From: RDXT01 sp033762375
GTDB taxonomy: Bacteria; Bacteroidota; Bacteroidia; J057
DNA length: 64,000 bases
Direction of reading: 5' to 3'
Assembly: GCA_033762375.1 (NCBI GenBank)
Contig: JANRLQ010000030.1
Span: 1 to 64,000 of the forward strand
Shown: positions 41,085-49,062 of the stretch, piece by piece
How positions within the stretch are numbered: the first letter of the stretch is position 1
How the letters are laid out: each line of letters opens with the position of its first letter
Notes under the pieces: generated by a model
Database searches by the model: none
The model's input: only the letters and a program-made list of their open reading frames with translations
What the model was told of the DNA's origin: nothing
Translations under genes and position numbers: made by a program

Positions 41085-42758
41085 TCAGGGTTTAAACGTC
41101 CGGGTTCCTACGACGACAAACCGCTTGCGGATGAAGAGCGGATCGGCGATGGACGCATTGCCGGCGGGGTTACCGCCTGTGACGTGAAAGTCGCTGAATC
41201 CCGCGTTTTGGTTTACCCAGAAGTTTCCGGTAAAGTTGAATGAAACCGGGGTGAATACCCGCGTCATTTCAGCCTCAATGGTAGCCATGACTTCCGGATC
41301 CGTCGTGTACGCCGCACAGGAGATCGCGCCGTGGCTTGCCGCCAGTCCACTGGCTGCCCGGAGGCTGGCAGCGGTATCAGCGGTGGGCACCACCACCACC
41401 ACCGGCCCAAACATCTCTTTGCTGTAGAGATCTCCCCGGTCTGCCGGCACCTCCAGGATCACAGGGGAGGCCATACGTGCCTGCGGGAACTCAGGATTGC
41501 TCACCTCCTGGAGGTCAAGCAGCACCTTGGCGCCCAGTTCACGGGCCTGCTGGGCACGGGTCAGGGTCGCCTCCTGCTGGATAGCCCCCAGGAGTCCGGC
41601 GCCCATTTTAGGATTTGTGACCAATTGGCGGACGGTCTCGGCGAGCCGGGTGGCTACCTCCTGATACGGTACGACCTGGTCGCCGACCCGCACCCCGTCG
41701 CGGGGGATAAAAATGTTTTGTGGGCAGGTACACATCTGGCCGCTGTACATACAGAGCGAAAAAGCCAGGTTGTTGAGGACGGCATCAAGGTCATCCGCAC
41801 TGTCGAGGATGACAGAGTTGACCCCTGCTTTTTCCGTAAAGGTAACCCGGCCCTGCATGGATTCCACAACATCACCGTACGCATTGCCGCCGGTAAAGTC
41901 AATCAGCTTGACACCGTACGCTTCGGCCAGGATGGTCGTGATCGGAGCTGCGGGTGTATCCGTGGCAAGCTGGACCACATGTACGTTTTGGCCATGTGCC
42001 TGGAGCGTGCGCTGGAGTTCCTGCACGACGATCGCCATCGGGTAGATCGCGCCGGGGTGAGGTTTGACAATGGAGACATTGCCGGTGATCAGGTTGGCGT
42101 ACAGGCCTGAGATGCTGTTCCAGACCGGGAAGGTGGACACCCCGATACAGAGGCCGATGCCGAGGGGGACATTGTGAAAGCGTTTTTCCATCCGCACCTC
42201 CGTTTTGCCCATAGGCTTGACCCACTCGATGGTCTCCTGCGGGAACCGGCTCAGTTCGTGGAGGCCCAGGGAGATTGCCTCCAGGGCCCGGTCTGCCGCA
42301 TGGGGCCCGGATGCCTGAAAACTCATCATAAACGTCTGCCCCGTCGTGTGCATGGTGGCATACGCCATCTCAAAAAAACGGCTGCGGATGCGGTCCAGTG
42401 ATTCCATCAGGATCGCTGCCCGGAGACCCGGATCCGTCTCCCGCCAACTGTCAAACGCCACCTCCGCCAGGGAGACATATCCCATGGGTTCTTCCATCGC
42501 CGGATAACTGATCCTCAGGCGCTCACGGGTATAAGGTGATACCTCTTCCCGCATTTCGTATCCGTCGTGGTGCTGCAGCAGCTCAAACCGCTGCCCGCAC
42601 TGCGCCTGAAACGCCGCAAGGCCTTCTTCATTGGCCGTTTCGCCATAAATTTTGCCTGAAGGCGGCTCCGGGAAATGGGCAAAAAACACGCGGCTGTGAA
42701 CCGCCTCAGTCGCCTGCCGGATCACCGGCTCATAGGATTGATACAAGTCTGTACGCAT
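41085..42758 (-). CDS. paaN: Phenylacetic acid degradation protein PaaN-type aldehyde dehydrogenase
   Basis: A 557-residue aldehyde dehydrogenase-superfamily protein. NAD-binding is indicated by STFPVWNSISGLYANLI and GNVSIVKPHPGAIYPM, the general base region by VILDSADDLDAVL, and the catalytic Cys by MYSGQMCTCPQN. Its length and N terminus match the long PaaN proteins associated with ring opening and oxidation in phenylacetate catabolism. No other paa gene is in the window, so the physiological substrate here is uncertain. Confidence 0.87.
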   Translation of the reverse strand: MRTDLYQSYEPVIRQATEAVHSRVFFAHFPEPPSGKIYGETANEEGLAAFQAQCGQRFELLQHHDGYEMREEVSPYTRERLRISYPAMEEPMGYVSLAEVAFDSWRETDPGLRAAILMESLDRIRSRFFEMAYATMHTTGQTFMMSFQASGPHAADRALEAISLGLHELSRFPQETIEWVKPMGKTEVRMEKRFHNVPLGIGLCIGVSTFPVWNSISGLYANLITGNVSIVKPHPGAIYPMAIVVQELQRTLQAHGQNVHVVQLATDTPAAPITTILAEAYGVKLIDFTGGNAYGDVVESMQGRVTFTEKAGVNSVILDSADDLDAVLNNLAFSLCMYSGQMCTCPQNIFIPRDGVRVGDQVVPYQEVATRLAETVRQLVTNPKMGAGLLGAIQQEATLTRAQQARELGAKVLLDLQEVSNPEFPQARMASPVILEVPADRGDLYSKEMFGPVVVVVPTADTAASLRAASGLAASHGAISCAAYTTDPEVMATIEAEMTRVFTPVSFNFTGNFWVNQNAGFSDFHVTGGNPAGNASIADPLFIRKRFVVVGTRTFKP

Positions 42759-42846
42759 CAGGTAATATGCTTATAAACGTCTCGGGGGTAATTCAGGAGG
42801 TGAAAGTACGGAAATCTGGTGATAGGACAATAGGGGGGTTAGAAGT

Positions 42847-43259
42847 CCCCGGACGGCTCGTCACGCGCGTGATCCGGGGCCTCCCGTCAGCAAAAACCAT
42901 GTCGGGTATTGCGTAGAGACGCGGTTAACCGCGTCTCTACAGCCTTTCTTGGGTGCTGGGCACCGCTATTCCCCTCCTGCGGAGGGGGAGACTGGCAGAT
43001 GCCAGTCGGGGGTGGGTCGCAGGCTCAGGCTTGGTAGGGGCGGCCTGCCGGACCGCCCCTACGGCTCCCCCGCTGGCGTAGGGTTGTGCCCTGTGCCTGT
43101 TATGACCGGGGTTATGCCCCGTCCTATACCACCCCTTCGGGGGTATGCCAGCGACTGGGGTTGATTGTTGGCTACAATCTTGTCATCCCTTCGGGATTGG
43201 GCGGTGCCTGGTACCCACATCCCCGGACCGCTCGTCACGAGCCTGATCCGGGACCTCCC
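42847..43259 (+). repeat. Composite hairpin module, copy 1
   Basis: First and longest copy of a non-coding module built of successive hairpins: CCCCGGA/TCCGGGG (42847-42879); a perfect 28-base palindrome whose left half is GTAGAGACGCGGTT (42913-42940); CCCCTCC-TGC-GGAGGGG (42971-42987); GACTGGCA-GA-TGCCAGTC (42990-43007); GTAGGGGCGG/CCGCCCCTAC (43034-43062); CGGGG/CCCCG (43107-43121); ACCCC-TTCG-GGGGT (43131-43144); ATCCC-TTC-GGGAT (43185-43197); and a second CCCCGGA-type stem (43221-43253). No coding potential is seen. Confidence 0.9.
42913..42940. repeat. 28-bp perfect palindrome, copy 1
   Basis: Left half GTAGAGACGCGGTT is followed by its exact reverse complement. The identical element recurs at 44121-44148 and 44450-44477. 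Confidence 0.95.
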
Positions 43260-43289
43260 GCAGGGGCGGGCTTCGGCGCAGGGGTATGC

Positions 43290-43919
43290 CTATCCGCTGG
43301 TATCTTCCTTAAAAAGGTCTTCAAGTGCAATCCTAAACCCGGTGATGACGGCGGCATGTAGGGTGCCAGTAGCGAGTTTTTGGGCCAGGTAATAGGTATT
43401 TCCAGCGAGCAAGTACTGCTCGACAGTGGCTGCTTCAGGGTCTATGATCCAGTATTCTTCTATCCCATGCAGGGCATAGTCCTGCAACTTAATCCCCCGG
43501 TCCCGCTCCCGGGTCGTGTCAGATAAGATTTCAACGACAAAATCGGGCGCAGGAAAGGCAGATTGCCGGGCTTCAAAATGTTGCGCGTTGGCAGTCCGCC
43601 AAAAGCAAACGTCTGGCTCGTAGTCATTGCGGGTGAGCCGGATCATGGCTTTTTCGACAGCCACCTTGCCCAACTGATGGTCATATACATACGGGATCAG
43701 GTAGCGGATCAGGCGGGTAGAAACCATCCAGTGCCGCCCATATACCGGAGAATGATAGACGATTTCCCCGAGGATAAACTCTGCCTTTCGGTTTTCGTCC
43801 ACCTCAGCCCAAAATGAATGGCGATGTTGCTGCTCAATTTCCCACTCAGCCTGGAGGGTTGCCAGGAGTTGCGGTAGCTCAGGTGACGCCAGTATCGGTT
43901 TGAGAATATCCTGAATCAT
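43290..43919 (-). CDS. Uma2-family (DUF820) restriction-endonuclease-like protein
   Basis: A 209-residue PD-(D/E)xK-fold protein. The core motifs are EPDVCFW (Asp103), APDFVVEILSDTTRERDRG (Glu130) with Lys144 just after, and the family's GIEEYWIIDPE. Uma2 proteins are often present in many copies per genome; their natural role is not settled, with nuclease activity inferred from the fold. Both sides of the gene are occupied by copies of the composite hairpin module; its stop codon lies about 30 bases beyond the last stem of copy 1. Confidence 0.88.
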   Translation of the reverse strand: MIQDILKPILASPELPQLLATLQAEWEIEQQHRHSFWAEVDENRKAEFILGEIVYHSPVYGRHWMVSTRLIRYLIPYVYDHQLGKVAVEKAMIRLTRNDYEPDVCFWRTANAQHFEARQSAFPAPDFVVEILSDTTRERDRGIKLQDYALHGIEEYWIIDPEAATVEQYLLAGNTYYLAQKLATGTLHAAVITGFRIALEDLFKEDTSG

Positions 43920-44051
43920 GTCTCAATATACGGAAAATTGAGTAAAAGCTAAATACCTAGGGATAAATTCCTGGCTACCCAATCGCATGGGGATGAATCT
44001 CCAGGAGTCGGTCATGCCTGCGGCACTTGGCGGCTGCGCCACCCGATGTCA
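43920..44051 (+). other. Intergenic region between Uma2 gene and hairpin copy 2
   Basis: 132 bases upstream of the Uma2 start. It holds imperfect dyads such as CTAGGGATAAATTCCTGG near 43958 and a GC-rich stretch toward copy 2, but no gene. Several short open frames here are not supported. Confidence 0.5.
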
Positions 44052-44380
44052 GGTCCCCGGACGGCGAGGGACGAGCGCGGTCCGGGGCCTCCAGCCAGCA
44101 AAAACCATGTCGGGTATTGCGTAGAGACGCGGTTAACCGCGTCTCTACAGCCTTTCTTGGGTGCAACGCACCGCTATTCCCTTCCTGCGGAGGGGAGACT
44201 GGCAGATGCCAGTCGGGGGTGGGTCGCAGGCTCAGGCTTGGTAGGGGCGGCCTGCCGGACCGCCCCTACGGATCCCTGTGCCCTGTACCTGTTATGACCG
44301 GGGGTATGCCAGCAGTTGGGGTTGACTTGGGGCTATCATCTTGTCACCTCTTTGGGATTGGGCTGCGCCGGGTAGCAGCA
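44052..44380 (+). repeat. Composite hairpin module, copy 2
   Basis: Same orientation and order as copy 1: CCCCGGA-type stem, palindrome (44121-44148), CTCC/GGAG hairpin, GACTGGCA-GA-TGCCAGTC, and the GTAGGGGCGG hairpin starting 44241. The later CGGGG and UUCG-loop hairpins are deleted or degraded here, so the copy is shorter. Confidence 0.9.
44121..44148. repeat. 28-bp perfect palindrome, copy 2
   Basis: Identical to the element at 42913-42940. The distance to the next GTAGGGGCGG hairpin is 120 bases, against 121 and 122 in the other copies. Confidence 0.95.
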
Positions 44381-44740
44381 GGTCCCCGGACAGCAAGGTA
44401 TGCGCGTGATCCGGGGCCTCCCGTCAGCAAAAACCATGTCGGGTATTGCGTAGAGACGCGGTTAACCGCGTCTCTACAGCCCTTTTTTGGGTGCAACGCA
44501 CCGCTATTCCCCTCCTGCGGAGGGGGAGACTGGCAGATGCCAGTCGGGAGTGGGTCGCAGGCTCAGGCTTGGTAGGGGCGGCCTGCCGGACCGCCCCTAC
44601 GGCTCCCTGTGCCCTGTACCTGTTATGACCGGGGTTACACCCCGTCCTATGCCACCCCTTCGAGGGTATGCCAGCAGTTGGGGTTGATGTTGGGCTATCA
44701 TCTTGTCATCCCTCCGGGATTGGGCTGCGCCCACAGGCAG
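44381..44740 (+). repeat. Composite hairpin module, copy 3
   Basis: Directly follows copy 2 in the same orientation. It contains the palindrome (44450-44477), CCCCTCC-TGC-GGAGGGG, GACTGGCA-GA-TGCCAGTC, the GTAGGGGCGG hairpin from 44572, CGGGG-TTACA-CCCCG, a weakened CCCCTTCGAGGG and ATCCC-TCC-GGGAT. Confidence 0.9.
44450..44477. repeat. 28-bp perfect palindrome, copy 3
   Basis: Identical to the elements at 42913-42940 and 44121-44148, with the same GGGTATTGC left flank and CAGC right flank. Confidence 0.95.
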
Positions 44741-44987
44741 GTCCCCGGACAGCAAGGTACGCGCCTGATCCGGGGCCTCTTGCAAAGCGGAAAATCATGT
44801 TTGGGTAGGCGGGAGGCCCCGGTTCAGGATGCTGCACATCAGACCGGGGACCTGTAGGACTCAATCCTTTTTTGGCGATGCTTTGCCCACATGCGGGGTA
44901 TTTCCCAAAATTCTCCTAATTTCCCCACCGAAGCGCCTGTGATGCCACAGCGCTGCCGGACTATTATTACTCAACTCATTGTACCGT
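44741..44987 (+). repeat. Partial hairpin module (copy 4) and leader of next operon
   Basis: 44741-44779 repeats only the first CCCCGGA/TCCGGGG stem of the module. The remainder to 44987 has GC-rich remnants (a GTCCCC/GGGGAC pair lies near 44820-44851) and then AT-richer sequence with ACTCAACTCATT just before the oxidoreductase start. No gene is seen. Confidence 0.7.
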
Positions 44988-46184
44988 ATGAATACGCACG
45001 GAATCACGATGCTCGGCACCGGCCTGATAGGTGCCTTTTATACCCAGACCCTGCACAGCAACCGCGGCCGCGACCGGGTCCAGGTAGTATATTCCCGCAC
45101 AGCCCCCCGCGCAGAGAAGTTTGCGCAGGACTGGGGGATTCCACACTGGGAGACGGACATGGAAAAAGCGATCAATCACCCTGCTACCAATGTGGTGGTG
45201 ATCGCCCTGCCCAACAACCTGCACGTGGAGGCGGTCGAAATGGCAGCCAGGGCGGGCAAAGCGGTCCTCTGCACCAAACCCCTGGGCCGCACGGCGGCTG
45301 AGGCCAAACAAATGCTGGAGGCAGTCGAAAAAGCTGGCGTATTCGGAGGCTATCTTGAAGACCTGGCTTATACGCCCAAAACCCTCCGGGCGCTCCAGTC
45401 CGTGCGCAATGGCGCGGTAGGGCGCGTGACCTGGGCTCGCTCCCGCGAGGCACATCCGGGCCCGCACAGCGACTGGTTCTGGGACATGTCCCAGTCAGGG
45501 GGCGGGGCTATCGTGGACCTGGCCTGCCACTGTATCGAGATCGCCCGCAACTTTATCGGCAAGGAGGTGCGTCCGGTGGAGGTCATGTGCTGGGCGGCTA
45601 CGCAGGTAAAACCCATCGAGGCGGAGGACAATGCCATCGCCCTGGTGCGGTACGCCAACGGCGCTATCGGGCAGTTTGAGGTGAGCTGGTCCTTCCGGGG
45701 CGGGATGGACCTGCGGGATGAGGTCTCCGGGACCGAGGGGATCATCCGCCTGGACCACTTCCTGCGCACGGGGTTTGAGGTGTTTACGGCAGTAGGCGAA
45801 GGCGAGTATGTAGCTGAAAAAGCGGAATCTGCCACGGGCTGGCTTTTCCCGGTCGGGGACGAGAGCAATGCCCTGGGGTATGTCCATATGTTTGCGGACA
45901 TGTTTGACTCTCTGGACAAAGGCGAGCGGCCGATGGAGCATTTTTATGATGGTTATGTGGTAAACTGTATCATGGACGCCTGTTACCGCTCTGCCAAGAC
46001 CAAACAATGGGAGCCGGTCCTGCTCGATGACTGGCGGGGCCGTACGGACATCACAGATGCCGTGGAGGCCAAGTCGTATGACGAGGATCACTGGCTGATC
46101 AAAACCGAACTCCTGCCTGACGGGCGGCGCAAGCTCATCCTCAAGCACAAAACAACCGGACAGGTGACCGAAAAACTCATCTGA
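44988..46184 (+). CDS. Gfo/Idh/MocA family oxidoreductase
   Basis: A 398-residue NAD(P)-dependent dehydrogenase. Rossmann N terminus (ITMLGTGLIGAFYTQTL), VVVIALPNNLHVEAVEMA, and LCTKPLGRTAAEA where the usual EKP is TKP, retaining the catalytic Lys. The second domain contains SGGGAIVDLACHCIEIARNF, with His and Asp at the substrate site. It heads a set with an SDR, a ROK kinase and a SIS protein, which suggests catabolism of a sugar or polyol. The ATG at 44988 is preferred to a TTG at 44979. Confidence 0.9.
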   Translation: MNTHGITMLGTGLIGAFYTQTLHSNRGRDRVQVVYSRTAPRAEKFAQDWGIPHWETDMEKAINHPATNVVVIALPNNLHVEAVEMAARAGKAVLCTKPLGRTAAEAKQMLEAVEKAGVFGGYLEDLAYTPKTLRALQSVRNGAVGRVTWARSREAHPGPHSDWFWDMSQSGGGAIVDLACHCIEIARNFIGKEVRPVEVMCWAATQVKPIEAEDNAIALVRYANGAIGQFEVSWSFRGGMDLRDEVSGTEGIIRLDHFLRTGFEVFTAVGEGEYVAEKAESATGWLFPVGDESNALGYVHMFADMFDSLDKGERPMEHFYDGYVVNCIMDACYRSAKTKQWEPVLLDDWRGRTDITDAVEAKSYDEDHWLIKTELLPDGRRKLILKHKTTGQVTEKLI

Positions 46185-46193
46185 GCCGGATAT

Positions 46194-46985
46194 ATGGGAT
46201 TGCTGGACGGAAAGCGGCTGGTGGTGATCGGCGGGACCTCCGGGATCGGACTGGCCGCTGCCCTGGCTTTCAGGGCGCACGGTGCGCAGGTCGTGGTGTC
46301 GGGCCTGGATGAGGGTAGCTGTGCGGCAGCCGCAGAGGCCCTGGGGCCGGAGGTGCCGGTATTGTGCCGGGATGCCAGCTCAGAGGGGACGGCTGAGGAG
46401 GTCATAGCAGCCTGTGTCTCCCGCTGGGGGGACCTGGACGGGCTGTACCACGTAGCAGGCGGGAGCGGGCGGCGGTATGGGGATGGACCCCTGCATACCC
46501 TGAGCCTGGAGGGCTGGGACAAAACCCTGGCCCTGAACCTGACCTCGGTCATGCTCTCCAGCCGGGCTGCCGTGCGGCATTGGCTGGACCGGGAGCGGGG
46601 CGGGTCGCTGCTGCTGCTGGGGTCGGTACTGGGGTATTCACCCTCCCCCCGGTATTTTGTCACCCACGGGTACGCCGCCGCCAAAGCTGCCATGATCGGT
46701 CTCGCTGCCTCGCTGGCGGCCAGCTACGCCTCCTATGATATCCGCGTGAATGTCCTCGCGCCGGGCCTGACGGAAACCCCGATGGCACAGCGGGCGGTGC
46801 AAAATCCGGAGATCCTGGACTTTGTCAGGACCAAACAACCCCTGGGCGGAGGCCGGGCGGGACAGCCGGCGGACCTGGCCGGGGCAGCCCTGTATTTTAT
46901 GGCTGACTTGTCAGCGTTTGTGACAGGACAGGTACTGGCCGTGGACGGGGGCTGGTCTGTGTCGGAGGGACAGGTGGTTTCCTGA
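46194..46985 (+). CDS. Short-chain dehydrogenase/reductase
   Basis: A classical SDR of 263 residues. The cofactor motif is VIGGTSGIGLAAAL; the catalytic Ser is in LLLGSVLGYS, and Tyr and Lys in YAAAKAAM. The acidic residue after beta-2 is replaced by a SGLDEG turn, so cofactor preference is unclear. It begins 9 bases after the oxidoreductase stop, so the two are co-transcribed. Confidence 0.92.
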   Translation: MGLLDGKRLVVIGGTSGIGLAAALAFRAHGAQVVVSGLDEGSCAAAAEALGPEVPVLCRDASSEGTAEEVIAACVSRWGDLDGLYHVAGGSGRRYGDGPLHTLSLEGWDKTLALNLTSVMLSSRAAVRHWLDRERGGSLLLLGSVLGYSPSPRYFVTHGYAAAKAAMIGLAASLAASYASYDIRVNVLAPGLTETPMAQRAVQNPEILDFVRTKQPLGGGRAGQPADLAGAALYFMADLSAFVTGQVLAVDGGWSVSEGQVVS

Positions 46986-47166
46986 CTCCTGGGGTCAGCG
47001 CAGGAAGCGGTCCCCGGCCCTGGCCGGGTGACGCGTGAGGGACAGCAGCGGCAGCCCCCAAGGGCTATAGCGGATGGCCCGACCGCGAGCTGCCCTGGAG
47101 GCAGTGAAGCGGGCACGCCCTAGAAATGAGTTAAGGTATTGATTGTCAGGATGTAAACCATCTTAT
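46986..47166 (+). other. GC-rich structured intergenic segment
   Basis: 181 bases with short complementary GC-rich blocks (CCCCGGCC/GGCCGGG near 47012-47028; GGCAGCCCCCAAGGGCT; GAGCTGCCCTGGAGGCAGT). It begins with a GTCCCCGG motif like the hairpin modules 2 kb upstream but lacks their palindrome. Possibly another dispersed repeat family. No gene seen. Confidence 0.5.
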
Positions 47167-48063
47167 ATGAAAGTGTTACCTGAGCTGGGTATCGGGATAG
47201 ATCTCGGTGGGACCCAGGCCAAAGGGGTACTGGTGACCCAGGACGGGGTGGTGCGGCGTCAGGTGGTGATGCCATTTGACGGGGGGGAGGCGGCGAGCTG
47301 GAAGGCGGCTGTAGAAGCTATCGCAATCGAATTGCGGACGGCAGCAGCGGGCCAGCCTTATACGCTGGGTTTGTCGGCTCCGGGCCTGCCGGACGCCCAC
47401 AACACCTGTATCCGCTGGATGCCGGGGCGGCTGGAGGGGCTGGAAGGACTTGTATGGGCGGAGCTGCTCGGCGAAGACCGGGTGCCGGTGATCAATGATG
47501 CCCATGCGGCCCTGATGGCAGAACACCAGTTCGGGGCGGGCAAAGGGTGCCGTCACCTGGTCCTGCTGACCCTGGGCACGGGGGTAGGGGGGGGACTCCT
47601 GATAGAGGGGCAATTGTTTCAGGGCATGGGCAATCGTGCCGGGCACCTGGGGCATACCTCGCTGGATCACCAGGGTATCACGGGTATCACGGGCCTGCCG
47701 GGGACACTGGAGGAGGCTTTTGGGAATGAAAGTGTCAGCCGCCGCACCTCGGGGCGGTTTCAGACGACCTTGGCCTTGGTGCAGGCGTACCTGGAGGGGG
47801 ATACTTTCGGCACCTGGTGCTGGCTGGACAGTGTGCGCAAGCTGGCCATCGGGATCGCAGGGTTTTGTAATACGTTTTCACCCGAAAAAATCATCCTCTC
47901 CGGTGGCATCGCCCAGGCGGGTGAAGCCCTGCTCCGCCCGCTTCAGACCTTTCTGGATGTATATGAGTGGCGCCCCGGCGGCCTGCAAGTGCCTGTGACC
48001 ATCGCGCATTTTCAGGAATACGCAGGTGCCCTGGGCGCTGCGGCATACGGCATGCGCGCTTAG
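47167..48063 (+). CDS. ROK-family sugar kinase
   Basis: A 298-residue ROK protein (glucokinase/NAGK type). The phosphate-binding loop is IGIDLGGTQAKGVLV; VINDAHAALMAEH carries the catalytic Asp; LLTLGTGVGGGLL and NRAGHLGHTSLD follow. The usual zinc-binding CxCGxxGCxE segment is replaced by ITGITGLPGTLEE, with no cysteines, so it lacks the structural zinc. There is no N-terminal HTH, so it is an enzyme rather than a repressor. Substrate unknown. ATG chosen at 47167 over a TTG at 47143. Confidence 0.88.
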   Translation: MKVLPELGIGIDLGGTQAKGVLVTQDGVVRRQVVMPFDGGEAASWKAAVEAIAIELRTAAAGQPYTLGLSAPGLPDAHNTCIRWMPGRLEGLEGLVWAELLGEDRVPVINDAHAALMAEHQFGAGKGCRHLVLLTLGTGVGGGLLIEGQLFQGMGNRAGHLGHTSLDHQGITGITGLPGTLEEAFGNESVSRRTSGRFQTTLALVQAYLEGDTFGTWCWLDSVRKLAIGIAGFCNTFSPEKIILSGGIAQAGEALLRPLQTFLDVYEWRPGGLQVPVTIAHFQEYAGALGAAAYGMRA

Positions 48064-48147
48064 TCTATACTAACTCAAAACTCCTAACTCAAAACTTCTA
48101 CTCAAAACTCCAAACTCAAAACTCCAAACTCATACTCCAACCTCACC
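48064..48147 (+). repeat. AACTCAAAACTCC-type direct repeats
   Basis: The short gap before the SIS gene is made of about six imperfect direct repeats of AACTCAAAACTCC, ending 0-10 bases before the ATG. Similar AACTCAT-like runs occur before the gene at 38382 and before 44988. Confidence 0.8.
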
Positions 48148-48927
48148 ATGAACCCCATCCAAGATTATCTCGACAAATGCCGTGGCATCCTCGAAACAGT
48201 AGCTGCGCAGGAGCCGGAAATCCGGCAGGCAGCTGCCTGGTTTGCAGACTCGATTCTGGCGGGCCGCATGGTCCATGTATTCGGATCGGGCCACAGCCGG
48301 ATCATGGTGGAAGAGATGTGGCCCCGGTATGGGTCATTTCCTGGTTATAATCCGATCGTGGAGCTTTCGCTGACGTTTCACAACCTGGTCGTAGGGGCCA
48401 ATGGACAACGGCAGGCGATGTTTCTGGAGAATGTACCGGGTCTGGCAGCCCGTATTCTCCGCAATTATAACCTCAGCCCGCTCGACACGGCCCTGGTGAT
48501 CTCCTCCAGCGGGTGTAATGTCGTGCCGATCGAGATCGCGGAGGGATTTCAGCGGCAGGGGGTGCGGGTGGTGGCGCTGGTGACACGGCAGCACCTGGAG
48601 CCCAGCACCAGCAAACGTGCGGATGGAAAAAAACTCACCGATTTTGCGGACCTGGTCCTGGACACGGGTGCGCCTGCAGGAGATGCGATGGTGTATGTAC
48701 CCGGCCTGGACACACCGGTGGCACCCGGCTCTACGGTCGGCGGGGCCCTCATGGTTAATGCGATCAAGGCACAGACGGCGGCCTTGCTGACGGCGGCCGG
48801 CCAGCCGCCCAAAGTCCTTACGGCGGGGGTATTGGTAGGACCTGAGCGGGCTACAGCCCTGTTTGAGAGTGCCTACGACGAACATGCGCACCGGCTGGCC
48901 CGCCTGTATGAAGGGGTGGGTGAATGA
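48148..48927 (+). CDS. SIS-domain sugar-phosphate protein (UPF0309-like)
   Basis: A 259-residue single-SIS-domain protein. The phospho-sugar binding elements are VHVFGSGHSRIMVEEMW near residue 43 and ALVISSSGCNVVPIEIAEGF near 115, with a C-terminal GGALMVNAIKAQTAALL helix. It resembles UPF0309 and distant N-acetylmuramate-6-phosphate etherases or phosphosugar isomerases. Placed after a ROK kinase, it could act on the phosphorylated product, but this is inference. Confidence 0.85.
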   Translation: MNPIQDYLDKCRGILETVAAQEPEIRQAAAWFADSILAGRMVHVFGSGHSRIMVEEMWPRYGSFPGYNPIVELSLTFHNLVVGANGQRQAMFLENVPGLAARILRNYNLSPLDTALVISSSGCNVVPIEIAEGFQRQGVRVVALVTRQHLEPSTSKRADGKKLTDFADLVLDTGAPAGDAMVYVPGLDTPVAPGSTVGGALMVNAIKAQTAALLTAAGQPPKVLTAGVLVGPERATALFESAYDEHAHRLARLYEGVGE

Positions 48928-49062
48928 ACCCCTGCCTGATATAACCCTGGAGCCGGGTGACATGAACCATCCCTGACCTGATTTTCGGTCATATAACATA
49001 CGGGTAGGAGCGGTATCTCAAAAAAGCGTAACTTTCCTGCCCGAAAAGGGGTTTAAGGCTAT

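Noticed and set aside
44027..44575. 182-residue open frame and similar ones at 42949-43392 and 44046-44687
   Set aside because: They run through the palindromic repeats and repeat the same low-complexity peptide in several frames; no real protein is indicated.
42847..44779. CRISPR array
   Set aside because: The repeats are long composite hairpins in three copies with no regular short repeat and unique spacers, and no cas gene is present.
42847..44779. Insertion sequence with Uma2 as transposase
   Set aside because: The flanking modules are direct, not inverted, repeats, no target duplication is visible, and Uma2 is not a known transposase.
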